DNA of 57,038 nucleotides from an uncultured Verrucomicrobiota bacterium (GTDB lineage Bacteria; Verrucomicrobiota; Verrucomicrobiia; Opitutales; Intestinicryptomonadaceae), in assembly GCA_949298545.1 (NCBI GenBank), contig CASFWX010000035.1:1-57038 (forward strand), read 5' to 3'. Shown piece after piece: positions 16,537-24,462 of this stretch. The translations under genes were made by a program, and so were the position numbers. Position 1 is the first letter of the stretch. Each line of letters opens with the position of its first letter. The notes below the pieces were generated by a model. It worked only from the letters and a program-made list of their open reading frames with translations, searched no databases and had not been told where the DNA came from.

Positions 16537-17612
16537 AATGGCTGCACCCAAATGTTGCGGAATTTAACCGGATGAGAATGATCCTGAAGCCCGATTTTTA
16601 AATCGGAAACTGGATGTTTAAAATCCTTACGAAATTGCGGAAATTTTGAAGTATCCCCAAGTATCTCCTCGCCATTGTGAATGCGGACTCCGTTCTGCCA
16701 AACGGTTATCGTAGGATATTTTACGAGCTTGTCGCCCTCGTAGACAGCGGGATGAAATTCTATATCGTAGGTTTGCCATTCCTCGGGGGGGAGACAAGCA
16801 TTTACCTTGGGCGGGCTTTGGCGATAAATGGAACCGCACTGGTCAAACCATGCCGGCGCTCCGAAAGACTCGAGTATCTGCACTTCGTAGGGCCCTATAA
16901 AAAGCCCGGAATTTCCGCGCCCCTGCCCGACGGCAATATCGTATTCGGCGGGAATCTTAAATTCGCAATGCATGCGAAGCGCGCCGAAGCCGACTTCCGT
17001 CTTTACGGAAGAGCTAACGCCCTTTCCCTTTTCATTGCGCTCAAAGCAGCGCGTCGTCATTTCGCCGTCTTTCCATTCCCAGTTCGACGGCGATCCGTCC
17101 CTATTCATAAACCACTTCGATTTATCCAATACCACCGCATCCGAAGGGGCCTTGGCGCCCATTGTCGGGGATACTATAGTCAGTTTCCTCAGGGAAAGTT
17201 TTATCTTGTCATTTCTAAATGCGCCCTCCGCCTCTATAGAATCCGGCGTGATTTTCCCCTTCAAATTTAAGTTGCCTTCTCCGTTGAGATGTATGATTCC
17301 ATCATCGGCTTTGAGCCCGTCTACGACATTGTACTCGTCAGAACGGCTCATTATGTCCGAGAGAATTTTTATTCTATATCCGTTTTCCCCGCGAAAAACT
17401 TCCGCATATATATCCTTGAGATTGCCGAGCGGATATTTCTTTGTCCCGCTCATTTCGCCTTTATAAAACCCCACAAAGGGATCTTTAGGCATCGGATATT
17501 TTAAGGCGTACTTTTCGCCGGGCGAAAGTTTTTCTTCCGCAGAAACGGCATATTGTGCGACCGATGCGAACGTTAAGCTTATGACTAAAAAACCAAGAAG
17601 TGTCTTCTTCAT
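16533..17612 (-). CDS. Secreted DUF1080 (3-keto-disaccharide hydrolase family) protein
   Basis: 359 residues with a signal peptide (about 1-24). An N-terminal domain of about 110 residues (GFYKGEMSGTKKYP onward) precedes a DUF1080 domain (about 160-359). The family hallmarks are RGNSGLFIGPYEVQILESFG, the EWQTYDIEFHPAVYEGDK stretch, TVWQNGVRIHNGE and the C-terminal GLQDHSHPVKFRNIWVQPL. DUF1080 proteins have been shown in gut bacteria to act on 3-keto-glycosides; others are concanavalin-like lectins, and this one could be either. It is transcribed with the phosphodiesterase that follows. A promoter-like site lies just upstream. Confidence 0.85.
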   Translation of the reverse strand: MKKTLLGFLVISLTFASVAQYAVSAEEKLSPGEKYALKYPMPKDPFVGFYKGEMSGTKKYPLGNLKDIYAEVFRGENGYRIKILSDIMSRSDEYNVVDGLKADDGIIHLNGEGNLNLKGKITPDSIEAEGAFRNDKIKLSLRKLTIVSPTMGAKAPSDAVVLDKSKWFMNRDGSPSNWEWKDGEMTTRCFERNEKGKGVSSSVKTEVGFGALRMHCEFKIPAEYDIAVGQGRGNSGLFIGPYEVQILESFGAPAWFDQCGSIYRQSPPKVNACLPPEEWQTYDIEFHPAVYEGDKLVKYPTITVWQNGVRIHNGEEILGDTSKFPQFRKDFKHPVSDLKIGLQDHSHPVKFRNIWVQPL

Positions 17613-17621
17613 AATCTTTAT

Positions 17622-17650
17622 ATTTTCATATTTGGCGGATTCTGCGTCAA
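17622..17650 (-). promoter_or_regulatory. Candidate promoter for the DUF1080 gene
   Basis: On the minus strand TTGACG (17645-17650) is followed 17 bases later by GAAAAT (17622-17627), a reasonable -35/-10 pair. Only about 60 bases lie between this gene and the upstream terminator of hppA, so the promoter has to be here. The leader would be only a few bases long. Confidence 0.45.
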
Positions 17651-17673
17651 CAATTTTTTATTTTTGTGGATAT

Positions 17674-17702
17674 AAAAAAAGGGCGCGGCTTGCGCCGCGC
17701 CC
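17674..17702 (-). terminator. Intrinsic terminator of the membrane pyrophosphatase gene
   Basis: A 9-bp G/C-rich stem pairs GGGCGCGGC (17681-17689) with GCCGCGCCC (17694-17702) around a TTGC loop. On the minus strand it is followed by a run of seven T. Confidence 0.88.
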
Positions 17703-17719
17703 GGTCAAAGATGCTCCAA

Positions 17720-19999
17720 TTAAAAGAGGCTGTATGAAACGGTGAACCCCGCCATCACGATGGCGACCATGCTCATGAGTTTAATGAGAATGTTGAGAGA
17801 CGGCCCGGAAGTATCCTTAAATGGATCTCCAACGGTATCGCCTATTACTGCCGCCTTATGCGCATCGGACCCCTTGCCCCCGAAATTGCCCTGCTCTATG
17901 TATTTCTTGGCGTTGTCCCAGGCGCCGCCGCTGTTAGCCATAAATACCGCGAGCACAAACCCAGAAGCGAGTGCCCCGCCGAGCAATCCAAGCACTCCGG
18001 TCACCCCGAATACCAACCCCGTAAGCACAGGAGCGGCAACCGCTAAAAGCGCAGGGAAAAGCATTTCTTTTTGAGCCGCCTTGGTGGATATCGCCACGCA
18101 GCGAGCGTAGTCGGGATCCGATTTGCCTTCCATAATGCCTGAATTTTCACGGAATTGGCGGCGGACCTCGTTCACCATTTGATTTGCCGCCCTGCCGACT
18201 GCATTCATCGTGAGTCCGCAGAACAGGAAAGACATCATTGAGCCTATGAACATGCCGAGGAGAACTTTCGGGTTCATCATGTTCACCTGGTAGACGTTCA
18301 TAAAGTCAGCAAGAGATGCGCTTTCAACTCCTCCGGCGAGATTCCCAAACTTGTCTAGAGCGTCTTGGGCGTATTCGGTCAAATTTGCATTGTCTTTAAT
18401 TCTAATAAGGCCTATGCGAAGCTCTTCTACATACGAAGCCAAAAGCGCGAGAGCAGTCAGTGCAGCCGATCCTATTGCAAAACCCTTGCCCGTTGCAGCG
18501 GTGGTATTTCCGAGCGAGTCGAGCATGTCAGTGCGAAGGCGGACTTCCTTGCCGAGCCCGGACATTTCGGCGTTTCCGCCGGCATTATCGGCTATGGGGC
18601 CGTAGGCGTCGGTTGCAAGGGTTATGCCGAGGGTAGAAAGCATGCCGACTGCGGCGATGCCTATCCCGTACAGCCCCTGGCTGATGTTCGCCAAATCCCC
18701 TCCCGCGGAAAAGCCGTATGCGAGAGCTGTCCCCACCACGATTGCAATCACCGGATAGAACGTCGAAATCATGCCGGTTCCCATGCCGGCTATAATGACG
18801 GTCGCGGGGCCGGTTTTCGCCTGTTCGGAAATGTGGCGGGTGGGCTTATAAGCTTCTGAAGTGAAATACTCCGTAATCTTGCCTATAAATATTCCAGTGG
18901 CGAGCCCTACAATTATAGATCCCCAATTCCCAAGCCAATTGGGAGTATCGAGCAAATAGAGAATTAAGACGGAAACCACCGTTATGAGAACGGAGCTGAG
19001 ATTTACGCCCCTGCCGAGAGCCTTGAGAAGCTCCTTGCTGTCGGCTCCCTTTCTTACCCTGACAAAGTAAATACCTATTATGGAGAGGAGAACGCCTATC
19101 GCCCCTATTATCATAGGCGCGATAACGCACTTCATTTGGGTGACAGGATCGGTCATGTAGGCTGCCGCTCCGAGTGCTGCTGTGGCGAGAATAGAACCGC
19201 AATAGGATTCATACAAGTCGGCGCCCATGCCGGCTACGTCGCCGACGTTGTCGCCGACATTGTCCGCTATTGTCGCCGGATTGCGAGGATCGTCTTCTGG
19301 AATGCCTGCCTCCACTTTTCCGACGAGGTCGGCACCTACGTCAGCGGCTTTGGTGAATATGCCGCCTCCCACTCTGGCAAAGAGAGCCTGCAAGCTCGCT
19401 CCCATGCCGAAAGTCAGCATCGTAGTTGTAATGATAACCATTTTGTGCGACGGGCTGATGTCATCTATAAAAGCGTTTAAAATTAAGAACCAAACAGATA
19501 TGTCGAGTAGAGCCAAGCCGACCACTACCAAACCCATTACCGCGCCCGACCTGAATGCCACGCGAAGACCGTGATCGAGCGAGTTGTTCGCCGCCCATGC
19601 CGCGCGGTTCGAGGCGTAAGTTGCGGTTTTCATGCCGAAAAACCCCGCCAGCCCGGAGAAAAATCCGCCAGTTATAAATGCTAAGGGAACCCAATTATTC
19701 TGCACGTGCAAGACGTATGCCAAAACGGAAAAGAACAAAAACATTATTACAAAAACTATGCCCACCACCTTGTATTGCTGCCTCAAATAGGCTATGGCTC
19801 CATGCCTGACGTGCATGGCTATCTTTCGCATTATGTCCGTTCCCTCCTCTTCCTTTTTCATTCCTGAATAGAAATGCCACGCAAATAATAACGCGATTAC
19901 AGAAGCGACCGGCACGAGCCAGAAGACAGGGTTTATGGAGGAGACGGCGCACGACGATGCGTTTGCCGAGGCAAGAACACTTATAATAGTGCTACTCAT
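17720..19999 (-). CDS. hppA: Membrane pyrophosphatase, K+-dependent type
   Basis: 759 residues from the ATG at 19999, which puts the first helix near the N-terminus; a longer frame to 20068 adds 23 residues without membrane character. The protein has about 16 membrane helices. The active-site motifs are [30 protein letters not shown] and, near the C-terminus, [20 protein letters not shown]. It couples hydrolysis of pyrophosphate to pumping of H+ and possibly Na+ across the membrane. [10 protein letters not shown] carries Ala and Gly at the two positions that are Lys and Thr in K+-independent enzymes, so it is the K+-dependent type. It is transcribed alone between a long leader and its own terminator. 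Confidence 0.9.
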   Translation of the reverse strand: MSSTIISVLASANASSCAVSSINPVFWLVPVASVIALLFAWHFYSGMKKEEEGTDIMRKIAMHVRHGAIAYLRQQYKVVGIVFVIMFLFFSVLAYVLHVQNNWVPLAFITGGFFSGLAGFFGMKTATYASNRAAWAANNSLDHGLRVAFRSGAVMGLVVVGLALLDISVWFLILNAFIDDISPSHKMVIITTTMLTFGMGASLQALFARVGGGIFTKAADVGADLVGKVEAGIPEDDPRNPATIADNVGDNVGDVAGMGADLYESYCGSILATAALGAAAYMTDPVTQMKCVIAPMIIGAIGVLLSIIGIYFVRVRKGADSKELLKALGRGVNLSSVLITVVSVLILYLLDTPNWLGNWGSIIVGLATGIFIGKITEYFTSEAYKPTRHISEQAKTGPATVIIAGMGTGMISTFYPVIAIVVGTALAYGFSAGGDLANISQGLYGIGIAAVGMLSTLGITLATDAYGPIADNAGGNAEMSGLGKEVRLRTDMLDSLGNTTAATGKGFAIGSAALTALALLASYVEELRIGLIRIKDNANLTEYAQDALDKFGNLAGGVESASLADFMNVYQVNMMNPKVLLGMFIGSMMSFLFCGLTMNAVGRAANQMVNEVRRQFRENSGIMEGKSDPDYARCVAISTKAAQKEMLFPALLAVAAPVLTGLVFGVTGVLGLLGGALASGFVLAVFMANSGGAWDNAKKYIEQGNFGGKGSDAHKAAVIGDTVGDPFKDTSGPSLNILIKLMSMVAIVMAGFTVSYSLF

Positions 20000-20147
20000 A
20001 TTGTTGCAGTTGTTAGTTTTTGTAAGTTTCAGAGCGGGACACCAAAATTGGCATTTGCCATTTTTCAATGCCCTTCAAGCGTAACAAGAGCACATTAGGC
20101 CTCCATGTAGAAACCAGCATGCAAAAATTACGCCATTGTTACAAAGT

Positions 20148-20182
20148 CTGGAATTTCTTTTTTAAAATTCCAGTTTTTTTTT
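20148..20182 (+). terminator. Orphan plus-strand intrinsic terminator
   Basis: A perfect 9-bp stem pairs CTGGAATTT (20148-20156) with AAATTCCAG (20165-20173). It is followed on the plus strand by nine T and a further T-rich stretch, which is the layout of a strong terminator. No plus-strand gene lies upstream for more than 4 kb; the neighbouring gene (hppA) is on the minus strand. It may end a small RNA or stop antisense transcription. Confidence 0.6.
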
Positions 20183-20300
20183 ATCTTTTTTCTTCTTGCA
20201 TCGCCAAAAGCCCTAAAAAAAACCAACTGCGTACAAAAATTTTTCAATAAAAGATAAAAAATATTTTTCGAAAATAACTCCCCGTTTTCATACTCCCCCC

Positions 20301-20331
20301 AAAAAAGCGGTTTCGACAAAGTCGAAACCGC
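20301..20331 (-). terminator. Intrinsic terminator of the first PEP-CTERM gene
   Basis: An 11-bp perfect stem pairs GCGGTTTCGAC (20307-20317) with GTCGAAACCGC (20321-20331) around an AAA loop. Read on the minus strand it is followed by six T. It lies about 50 bases after the stop of the PEP-CTERM gene. Confidence 0.85.
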
Positions 20332-20379
20332 AATACACAAAGGAAATAACTAGAAGCAAATGTTCTCTGCTTGCTGGCA

Positions 20380-22074
20380 TCAAGACTTACGGCGGCGCGC
20401 CGCAAACAAAGCTAATGCCCCGAAAACCAACCCCATAATCGCAGGTTCCGGAACTGCCACGTATTGGACATAAAGCCCGTCGGCGGCTACCCTAAAATGA
20501 GCTTCGTACTCTTCGCCCATTAACGGGTCCACAACATTGTTTGCAATAAATGAATCCTCCGTAATGCTTGAATCGATAGAGTCCCAAGAAATTATTTTCT
20601 TTTCTTCGTATAGCGTCGCCACCGAATTGCCTTGGAAGGTCAGTTTTATCAAATCGGTTTCTCCGTCTGCGTAGCCGAACATTCCTGTAAATACAAGCGT
20701 ATCGTAGGAATTGTTTTCATCGTAAACGTTGAGCAAAAGGTTCCCGCTCTTCCAGAACATTTCGTCAAAAGCCCATTCGCCGCCTTTGTTTGTATATATG
20801 AAGCCAAAAGTTCCGCCGTTCATGGTAAGGTTTCCATGTGTGCATTGGTAAGTGCGTGAACCATCGGATTCTGTTATATACGCCCCAGCCGCGCCAACAG
20901 CCGAAGAATCAAAAAGCAGGGTCCCGCGGTTTACCGTCACTCCCCCGGAGAACTTCATGCGAATCGTAGAAGAAAATATCTGCGTTCCCTCGCCGTTCAT
21001 TATTATTCCGACTTTAGAGCGGCTGTTAAATCCAAGAGCTTGGGCGCTTTCTGTACTCCCCTCAACCTTAAAACTGTTGCTATCGTCATAAACTATGCCG
21101 GTAGAAGTATAAGAAGTCCCCGCGGCGTTATTTAAAACCAGATAACTAAATACGTTTGTCGTAGTCGTAGCTGAGCTGTTCCTAAATATTGTTCTACCGT
21201 TGACCCCGCCGACAGCCATCGACGTAATATGTCCGGTATAAGCCCCCCTTTCGCTGATGTGAACTACTCCCAACCCAGTAACTAGACCGCTTACGATTAT
21301 GTCCGGATTATCGGGATCGACATATACGCTGCCGCCTGTTTCATAATTAGTTAGTCCAACATTAAATGTCACGCCGTAATAATGCGAATCGGAATGGAGA
21401 TCCCCGACAATATTCACGCTTGCCATAGGGCCGTTGTAACCATCGGTAACGCTAACTGGATCGCCTGCGTTGCCAAAATGCAAATAGGTATATGTCCCAG
21501 TGTCAGATGCCGCGCCGTAAATAAGGTCTCCCTTTATCAAAATCGAATTCGCATAGTATTTGCCGTTGCTTGCCATGCCTCGCGAAAGAACGGTCAAATC
21601 ACCTTTGCCGACTTTTGTAAAATCTCCGCTAACCGTAAACAAGCAATTATCCAGCAGAGGCGATGAAAAGCGGTTTACCGCATTGTCTTGAAAATACAAG
21701 CTTCCGACAGTCATAGTTTGCGGGTAATATATAATGAAGCTATCCGTTTTCAGGACCGCATCGGGAGTGAAAACAAGATTGTCAGTCTCGCTTGTTAAAT
21801 GGCTTCCGTCAGTCGTCCACGACGAAGTTTCTTCATCATAGCGCCACCACGTCGCCCACATGTTTTCATAGGTCGTATCACTTGTTTGCCAGGCAATCAT
21901 AACCTCTGATTTGCCGTCATTGCGCCCGTACAAATACACTTTTGAGGTATCCCAATCGGATTGGTCGGCATGCGCAAAAGGGACAAAGCTCAGGCATACC
22001 GCCAGTCCTTTTAATACGCCAATGGGGGACATGAATCCCGCCAACTTAGAAATGTTTTTTGCTCCATCTTTCAT
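20380..22074 (-). CDS. PEP-CTERM surface protein 1
   Basis: 564 residues from the ATG at 22074, which lies seven bases after AAAGGA; upstream in-frame ATGs at 22080 and beyond lack this spacing. A long basic N-region precedes a signal-like hydrophobic stretch (about 16-36, MSPIGVLKGLAVCLSFVPFAHA). The body is a series of beta-helix-like units rich in Gly, Ser, Thr and Asn, of the kind seen in autotransporter-like passenger domains. The last residues are VPEPAIMGLVFGALALFAAR plus an Arg/Lys tail, which is a complete PEP-CTERM sorting signal. Such proteins are processed by exosortase and delivered to the surface or an extracellular matrix. No exosortase is in this window. Confidence 0.8.
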   Translation of the reverse strand: MKDGAKNISKLAGFMSPIGVLKGLAVCLSFVPFAHADQSDWDTSKVYLYGRNDGKSEVMIAWQTSDTTYENMWATWWRYDEETSSWTTDGSHLTSETDNLVFTPDAVLKTDSFIIYYPQTMTVGSLYFQDNAVNRFSSPLLDNCLFTVSGDFTKVGKGDLTVLSRGMASNGKYYANSILIKGDLIYGAASDTGTYTYLHFGNAGDPVSVTDGYNGPMASVNIVGDLHSDSHYYGVTFNVGLTNYETGGSVYVDPDNPDIIVSGLVTGLGVVHISERGAYTGHITSMAVGGVNGRTIFRNSSATTTTNVFSYLVLNNAAGTSYTSTGIVYDDSNSFKVEGSTESAQALGFNSRSKVGIIMNGEGTQIFSSTIRMKFSGGVTVNRGTLLFDSSAVGAAGAYITESDGSRTYQCTHGNLTMNGGTFGFIYTNKGGEWAFDEMFWKSGNLLLNVYDENNSYDTLVFTGMFGYADGETDLIKLTFQGNSVATLYEEKKIISWDSIDSSITEDSFIANNVVDPLMGEEYEAHFRVAADGLYVQYVAVPEPAIMGLVFGALALFAARRRKS

Positions 22075-22108
22075 AGTCATATCCTTTGTTTTAACGTTAT
22101 AATAAATT

Positions 22109-22136
22109 TTTATAGGCAGTTTACTGGTGATTTCAA
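22109..22136 (-). promoter_or_regulatory. Candidate promoter of PEP-CTERM gene 1
   Basis: On the minus strand TTGAAA (22131-22136) is separated by 16 bases from TATAAA (22109-22114), close to a standard -35/-10 pair. The ATG at 22074 would then follow a leader of about 25-30 bases that contains the AAAGGA ribosome binding site. Confidence 0.5.
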
Positions 22137-22443
22137 GTTTTTTTTCCAAAATATTTTTTTGCGGTTTAAATGGAGCGTTTTTACATAAACGGTAAACCTG
22201 TATTGCAAATTTATTGTTTCGCAATAGCGATAAGTGCAATTTGTGAAAAAATGCCAAAAATTAAAAGATTCAGAACAGATATAAATGACTATTTAGTTTC
22301 ACTTGATAAATTCATTGCCATCTAACAAAGTACATTCTCTTTCAATGATGCCGAATTCTCAAAACCCGGCATGCTGCGAGCAAATTCAAAGACTTTTTTG
22401 TTATTTTATATATAAAAAGTAAATAATAATATGATTTATAGCG

Positions 22444-22457
22444 GCGATTTAAATCGC
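22444..22457. promoter_or_regulatory. Perfect 14-bp palindrome, candidate operator
   Basis: GCGATTTAAATCGC is a perfect palindrome in the divergent region, about 130 bases before the IclR start used here. IclR-family regulators bind palindromes of about this size and often control their own gene and the divergent one. That it is an operator is inference. Confidence 0.35.
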
Positions 22458-22587
22458 GAGGCAGACGATTGTATCCCTGTTAATACAAATTCATAGGGAT
22501 ATGAATATTAACTTATTATCACTCGAGGTGAAAAAATGGATTTATCTTGAAAAAATACACCCGCCATGTTTGCATGCGAAAAGAAAT

Positions 22588-23379
22588 ATGGATATAAAAA
22601 TCAGACCACTCCACGAGCGTTACCACATTCCAAACGTAAAAAAAACTCTTACCGTTCTGGAAATGCTCGCCAAACATCCCCGCGGCATGACGTTCGCACA
22701 GCTGATGGACGCAACCGGATACACTAAAACGACGGTGTTTCGCGTGCTATGCACATTGCTCGACCTCGGATACCTTCAAAAAAAATCGGACGACAGAACC
22801 ATATCGATATCGCGCAAACTTGTAGCTCTCGCCTACGCTTCGCTTTCGGAAAAGAATTTGTCGGAAATTTCATTGGACGTAATGCGTGAAATACGCGACT
22901 ATACTGGGGAAACAGTCATGCTGGGAGTCCTATTGGAGAGCGAGTGCATAATGATAGACCAGGTTGAGGGAACGCACTTTTTTATATTTTCCGGCAAACT
23001 CGGCATGAAATCCCCCCTTCACGCCTCCGCTCCCGGAAAGGCGATTCTCGCATTTGTCGGAGACGAAGAGCGCGAAAAGCTCCTGTCTTCTATAACGCTC
23101 AATAAAATTACCGCCAATACTTTTACTGACAGGGCAAAACTCGCCGATGAACTGAAAAGAATACGCGCACGCGGATATTCCACAGACGAAGGCGAAGTCA
23201 TATCCGGCGTAAACTGCGTCGGTGCGCCCATATTCGGCACAAACGGCAAATTTATCGCCGTAGTGTGGGTTACGGCAACTTCCGAAAGAATCCGGCCGGA
23301 AAAGTTTGCGGAAATCGGCGCTTTTATTAAGGAAAAAGCCGCCATTATATCGGGCAGAATGGGGCACGGTTTAATATAA
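22588..23379 (+). CDS. IclR-family transcriptional regulator
   Basis: 263 residues from the ATG at 22588. An earlier in-frame ATG at 22501 would add 29 residues that look unlike the family. A winged helix-turn-helix (about 15-75, with FAQLMDATGYTKTTVFRVLC as the recognition part) is followed by the IclR effector-binding domain. The domain includes GMKSPLHASAPGKAILAF, typical of the family, and ARGYSTDEGEVISGVNCVGAPIF near the ligand site. IclR regulators sense small carbon compounds and act on operons close by. It is divergent from PEP-CTERM gene 1 and sits at the edge of the sugar region, so control of some of these genes is likely but unproven. Confidence 0.88.
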   Translation: MDIKIRPLHERYHIPNVKKTLTVLEMLAKHPRGMTFAQLMDATGYTKTTVFRVLCTLLDLGYLQKKSDDRTISISRKLVALAYASLSEKNLSEISLDVMREIRDYTGETVMLGVLLESECIMIDQVEGTHFFIFSGKLGMKSPLHASAPGKAILAFVGDEEREKLLSSITLNKITANTFTDRAKLADELKRIRARGYSTDEGEVISGVNCVGAPIFGTNGKFIAVVWVTATSERIRPEKFAEIGAFIKEKAAIISGRMGHGLI

Positions 23380-23705
23380 TTCAAATCCCGTTTATAAGCA
23401 ATGGGCAATCCGCAATGGTGTGCGGAAGAAATTGTTATATTAAAAGCTTGCGCTTCGCCAAAGAGGATATTAAAAAAAACGCCCCAACCGGCAGGAAAAA
23501 ATATTTGGCATTCCACGCACCTTGAATCCATTCCAATTGCCCCGCCAAAAACGCGCCGTTAAACAGCATTTGCCAGGCAAAAAAATATTAAAATGCAAAA
23601 CGCGCGCATAATAATTTTAAATTATTTTTTATTCTACTGGCGATTGCAGCATGGTCACGGGATTGCGTTCAGCAGTTTATTTCAATAAAAATCCTGCGAA
23701 GCGAT
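23380..23705. other. Gap between convergent regulator and ogt genes
   Basis: About 325 bases between two converging genes. A short hairpin pairs TCCGCA (23409-23414) with TGCGGA (23421-23426) but has no T-tail. Nothing else recognisable is seen: no tRNA-like fold, repeat or frame with a start and ribosome binding site. Confidence 0.5.
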
Positions 23706-24269
23706 TCAGCCTAAATTTTGCTTGGAATGTTTTTCTCTTTTAGTCGTTTTTTTGCGGCTCGGCCGAAAAAACTTCTCCACATCGACACCCTCCAAGCTCA
23801 ACAAAAATTCTTTTTTTTCGATCCCCCCCGCATATCCGACCAAGTCTCCATTTGCGCCAACTACGCGATGGCAGGGAACAAAAATTGCAATGGGATTGCT
23901 CCCCACTGCCCCGCCGACAGCCTGCGCGGACATTTTTTCCATGCCCATGCACCGGGCTACGCGCCTTGCGATTTCTCCGTAAGTAGTCAATTCCCCGTAT
24001 GGTATTTCACAAAGCATATTCCAAACGGTTCTTCTGAAAATCCCTGCGGGGGGAAAATGCAGAGGGAGCTCAAAAGGCGAAATCTTTTCTCCGGCGAAGT
24101 ATCTATCCAAACATTTTTTTGCCGAATCGAACAAGCGCAGCGGAGCTCCAGTTGGCAAACCTTCCGGAAACACCGCATACAAATCCGTCGAAAGCCCCGT
24201 GATGTTTCGGCCATCGCTCGAGAGCAAAAATTCTCCGATAGGGGAAGGATATGCGGCAAAATATTCCAT
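23706..24269 (-). CDS. ogt: Methylated-DNA-protein cysteine methyltransferase
   Basis: 187 residues. An N-terminal domain (about 1-75) precedes the conserved C-terminal domain. This contains the helix-turn-helix segment around TVWNMLCEIPYGELTTYGEI, the active-site IFVPCHRVVGANGDLVGYAG with acceptor Cys133, and the following GGIEKKEFLL. It repairs O6-methylguanine and O4-methylthymine in DNA by moving the alkyl group to Cys133 in a single-use reaction. A basic C-terminal tail of about 20 residues (RKKTTKREKHSK) is longer than usual. The start used matches the family start near MEYFAAYPSPIGEFLL. No partner gene is evident and it looks like a stand-alone gene. Confidence 0.9.
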   Translation of the reverse strand: MEYFAAYPSPIGEFLLSSDGRNITGLSTDLYAVFPEGLPTGAPLRLFDSAKKCLDRYFAGEKISPFELPLHFPPAGIFRRTVWNMLCEIPYGELTTYGEIARRVARCMGMEKMSAQAVGGAVGSNPIAIFVPCHRVVGANGDLVGYAGGIEKKEFLLSLEGVDVEKFFRPSRKKTTKREKHSKQNLG

Positions 24270-24418
24270 GCAGAATGAATCTTATAATGGGAAGTGAAAG
24301 CAGGTTTTAATGAGCGAAATGTGCTACCGCCCTTCTTAGAGCAAGAAATTTCTCAAAACGCCGCCTGTTTATCAAGCAGTTTCGCAAAAAGCGCCCCACG
24401 GGCGAAGCAAGAGGATAC

Positions 24419-24443
24419 TAAAGCGACAGGCATTACCTGTCGC
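24419..24443 (-). terminator. Probable terminator of the glycosidase and FG-GAP operon
   Basis: An 8-bp perfect stem pairs GCGACAGG (24423-24430) with CCTGTCGC (24436-24443) around a five-base loop. On the minus strand the tail is TTTAGTATCC, a weak U-tract. It lies 20 bases after the stop of the FG-GAP gene. Confidence 0.55.
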
Positions 24444-24462
24444 ACACAGGAGCACAATATCG

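Larger units (their letters stand above)
20000..20379. other. Intergenic region between hppA and a PEP-CTERM gene
   Basis: These 380 bases hold the hppA leader on the minus strand, the orphan plus-strand terminator at 20148-20182 and the minus-strand terminator at 20301-20331. A short TGGCATTTGCCA palindrome lies near 20050-20061, followed by a T-run on the plus strand. No tRNA-like fold and no convincing open reading frame are seen; the frames on the plus strand have no ribosome binding site or hydrophobic or conserved feature. Confidence 0.5.
22075..22587. other. Divergent regulatory region between PEP-CTERM gene and IclR regulator
   Basis: About 510 bases, strongly A/T-rich. It holds the minus-strand promoter at 22109-22136 and the palindrome at 22444-22457. 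An inverted repeat, ATCCCT (22473-22478) with AGGGAT (22495-22500), lies just before the possible alternative start of the regulator gene. No other gene is visible. TTTTATATATAAAAAG around 22405-22420 could serve as a -10 region for the plus-strand regulator. Confidence 0.5.
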
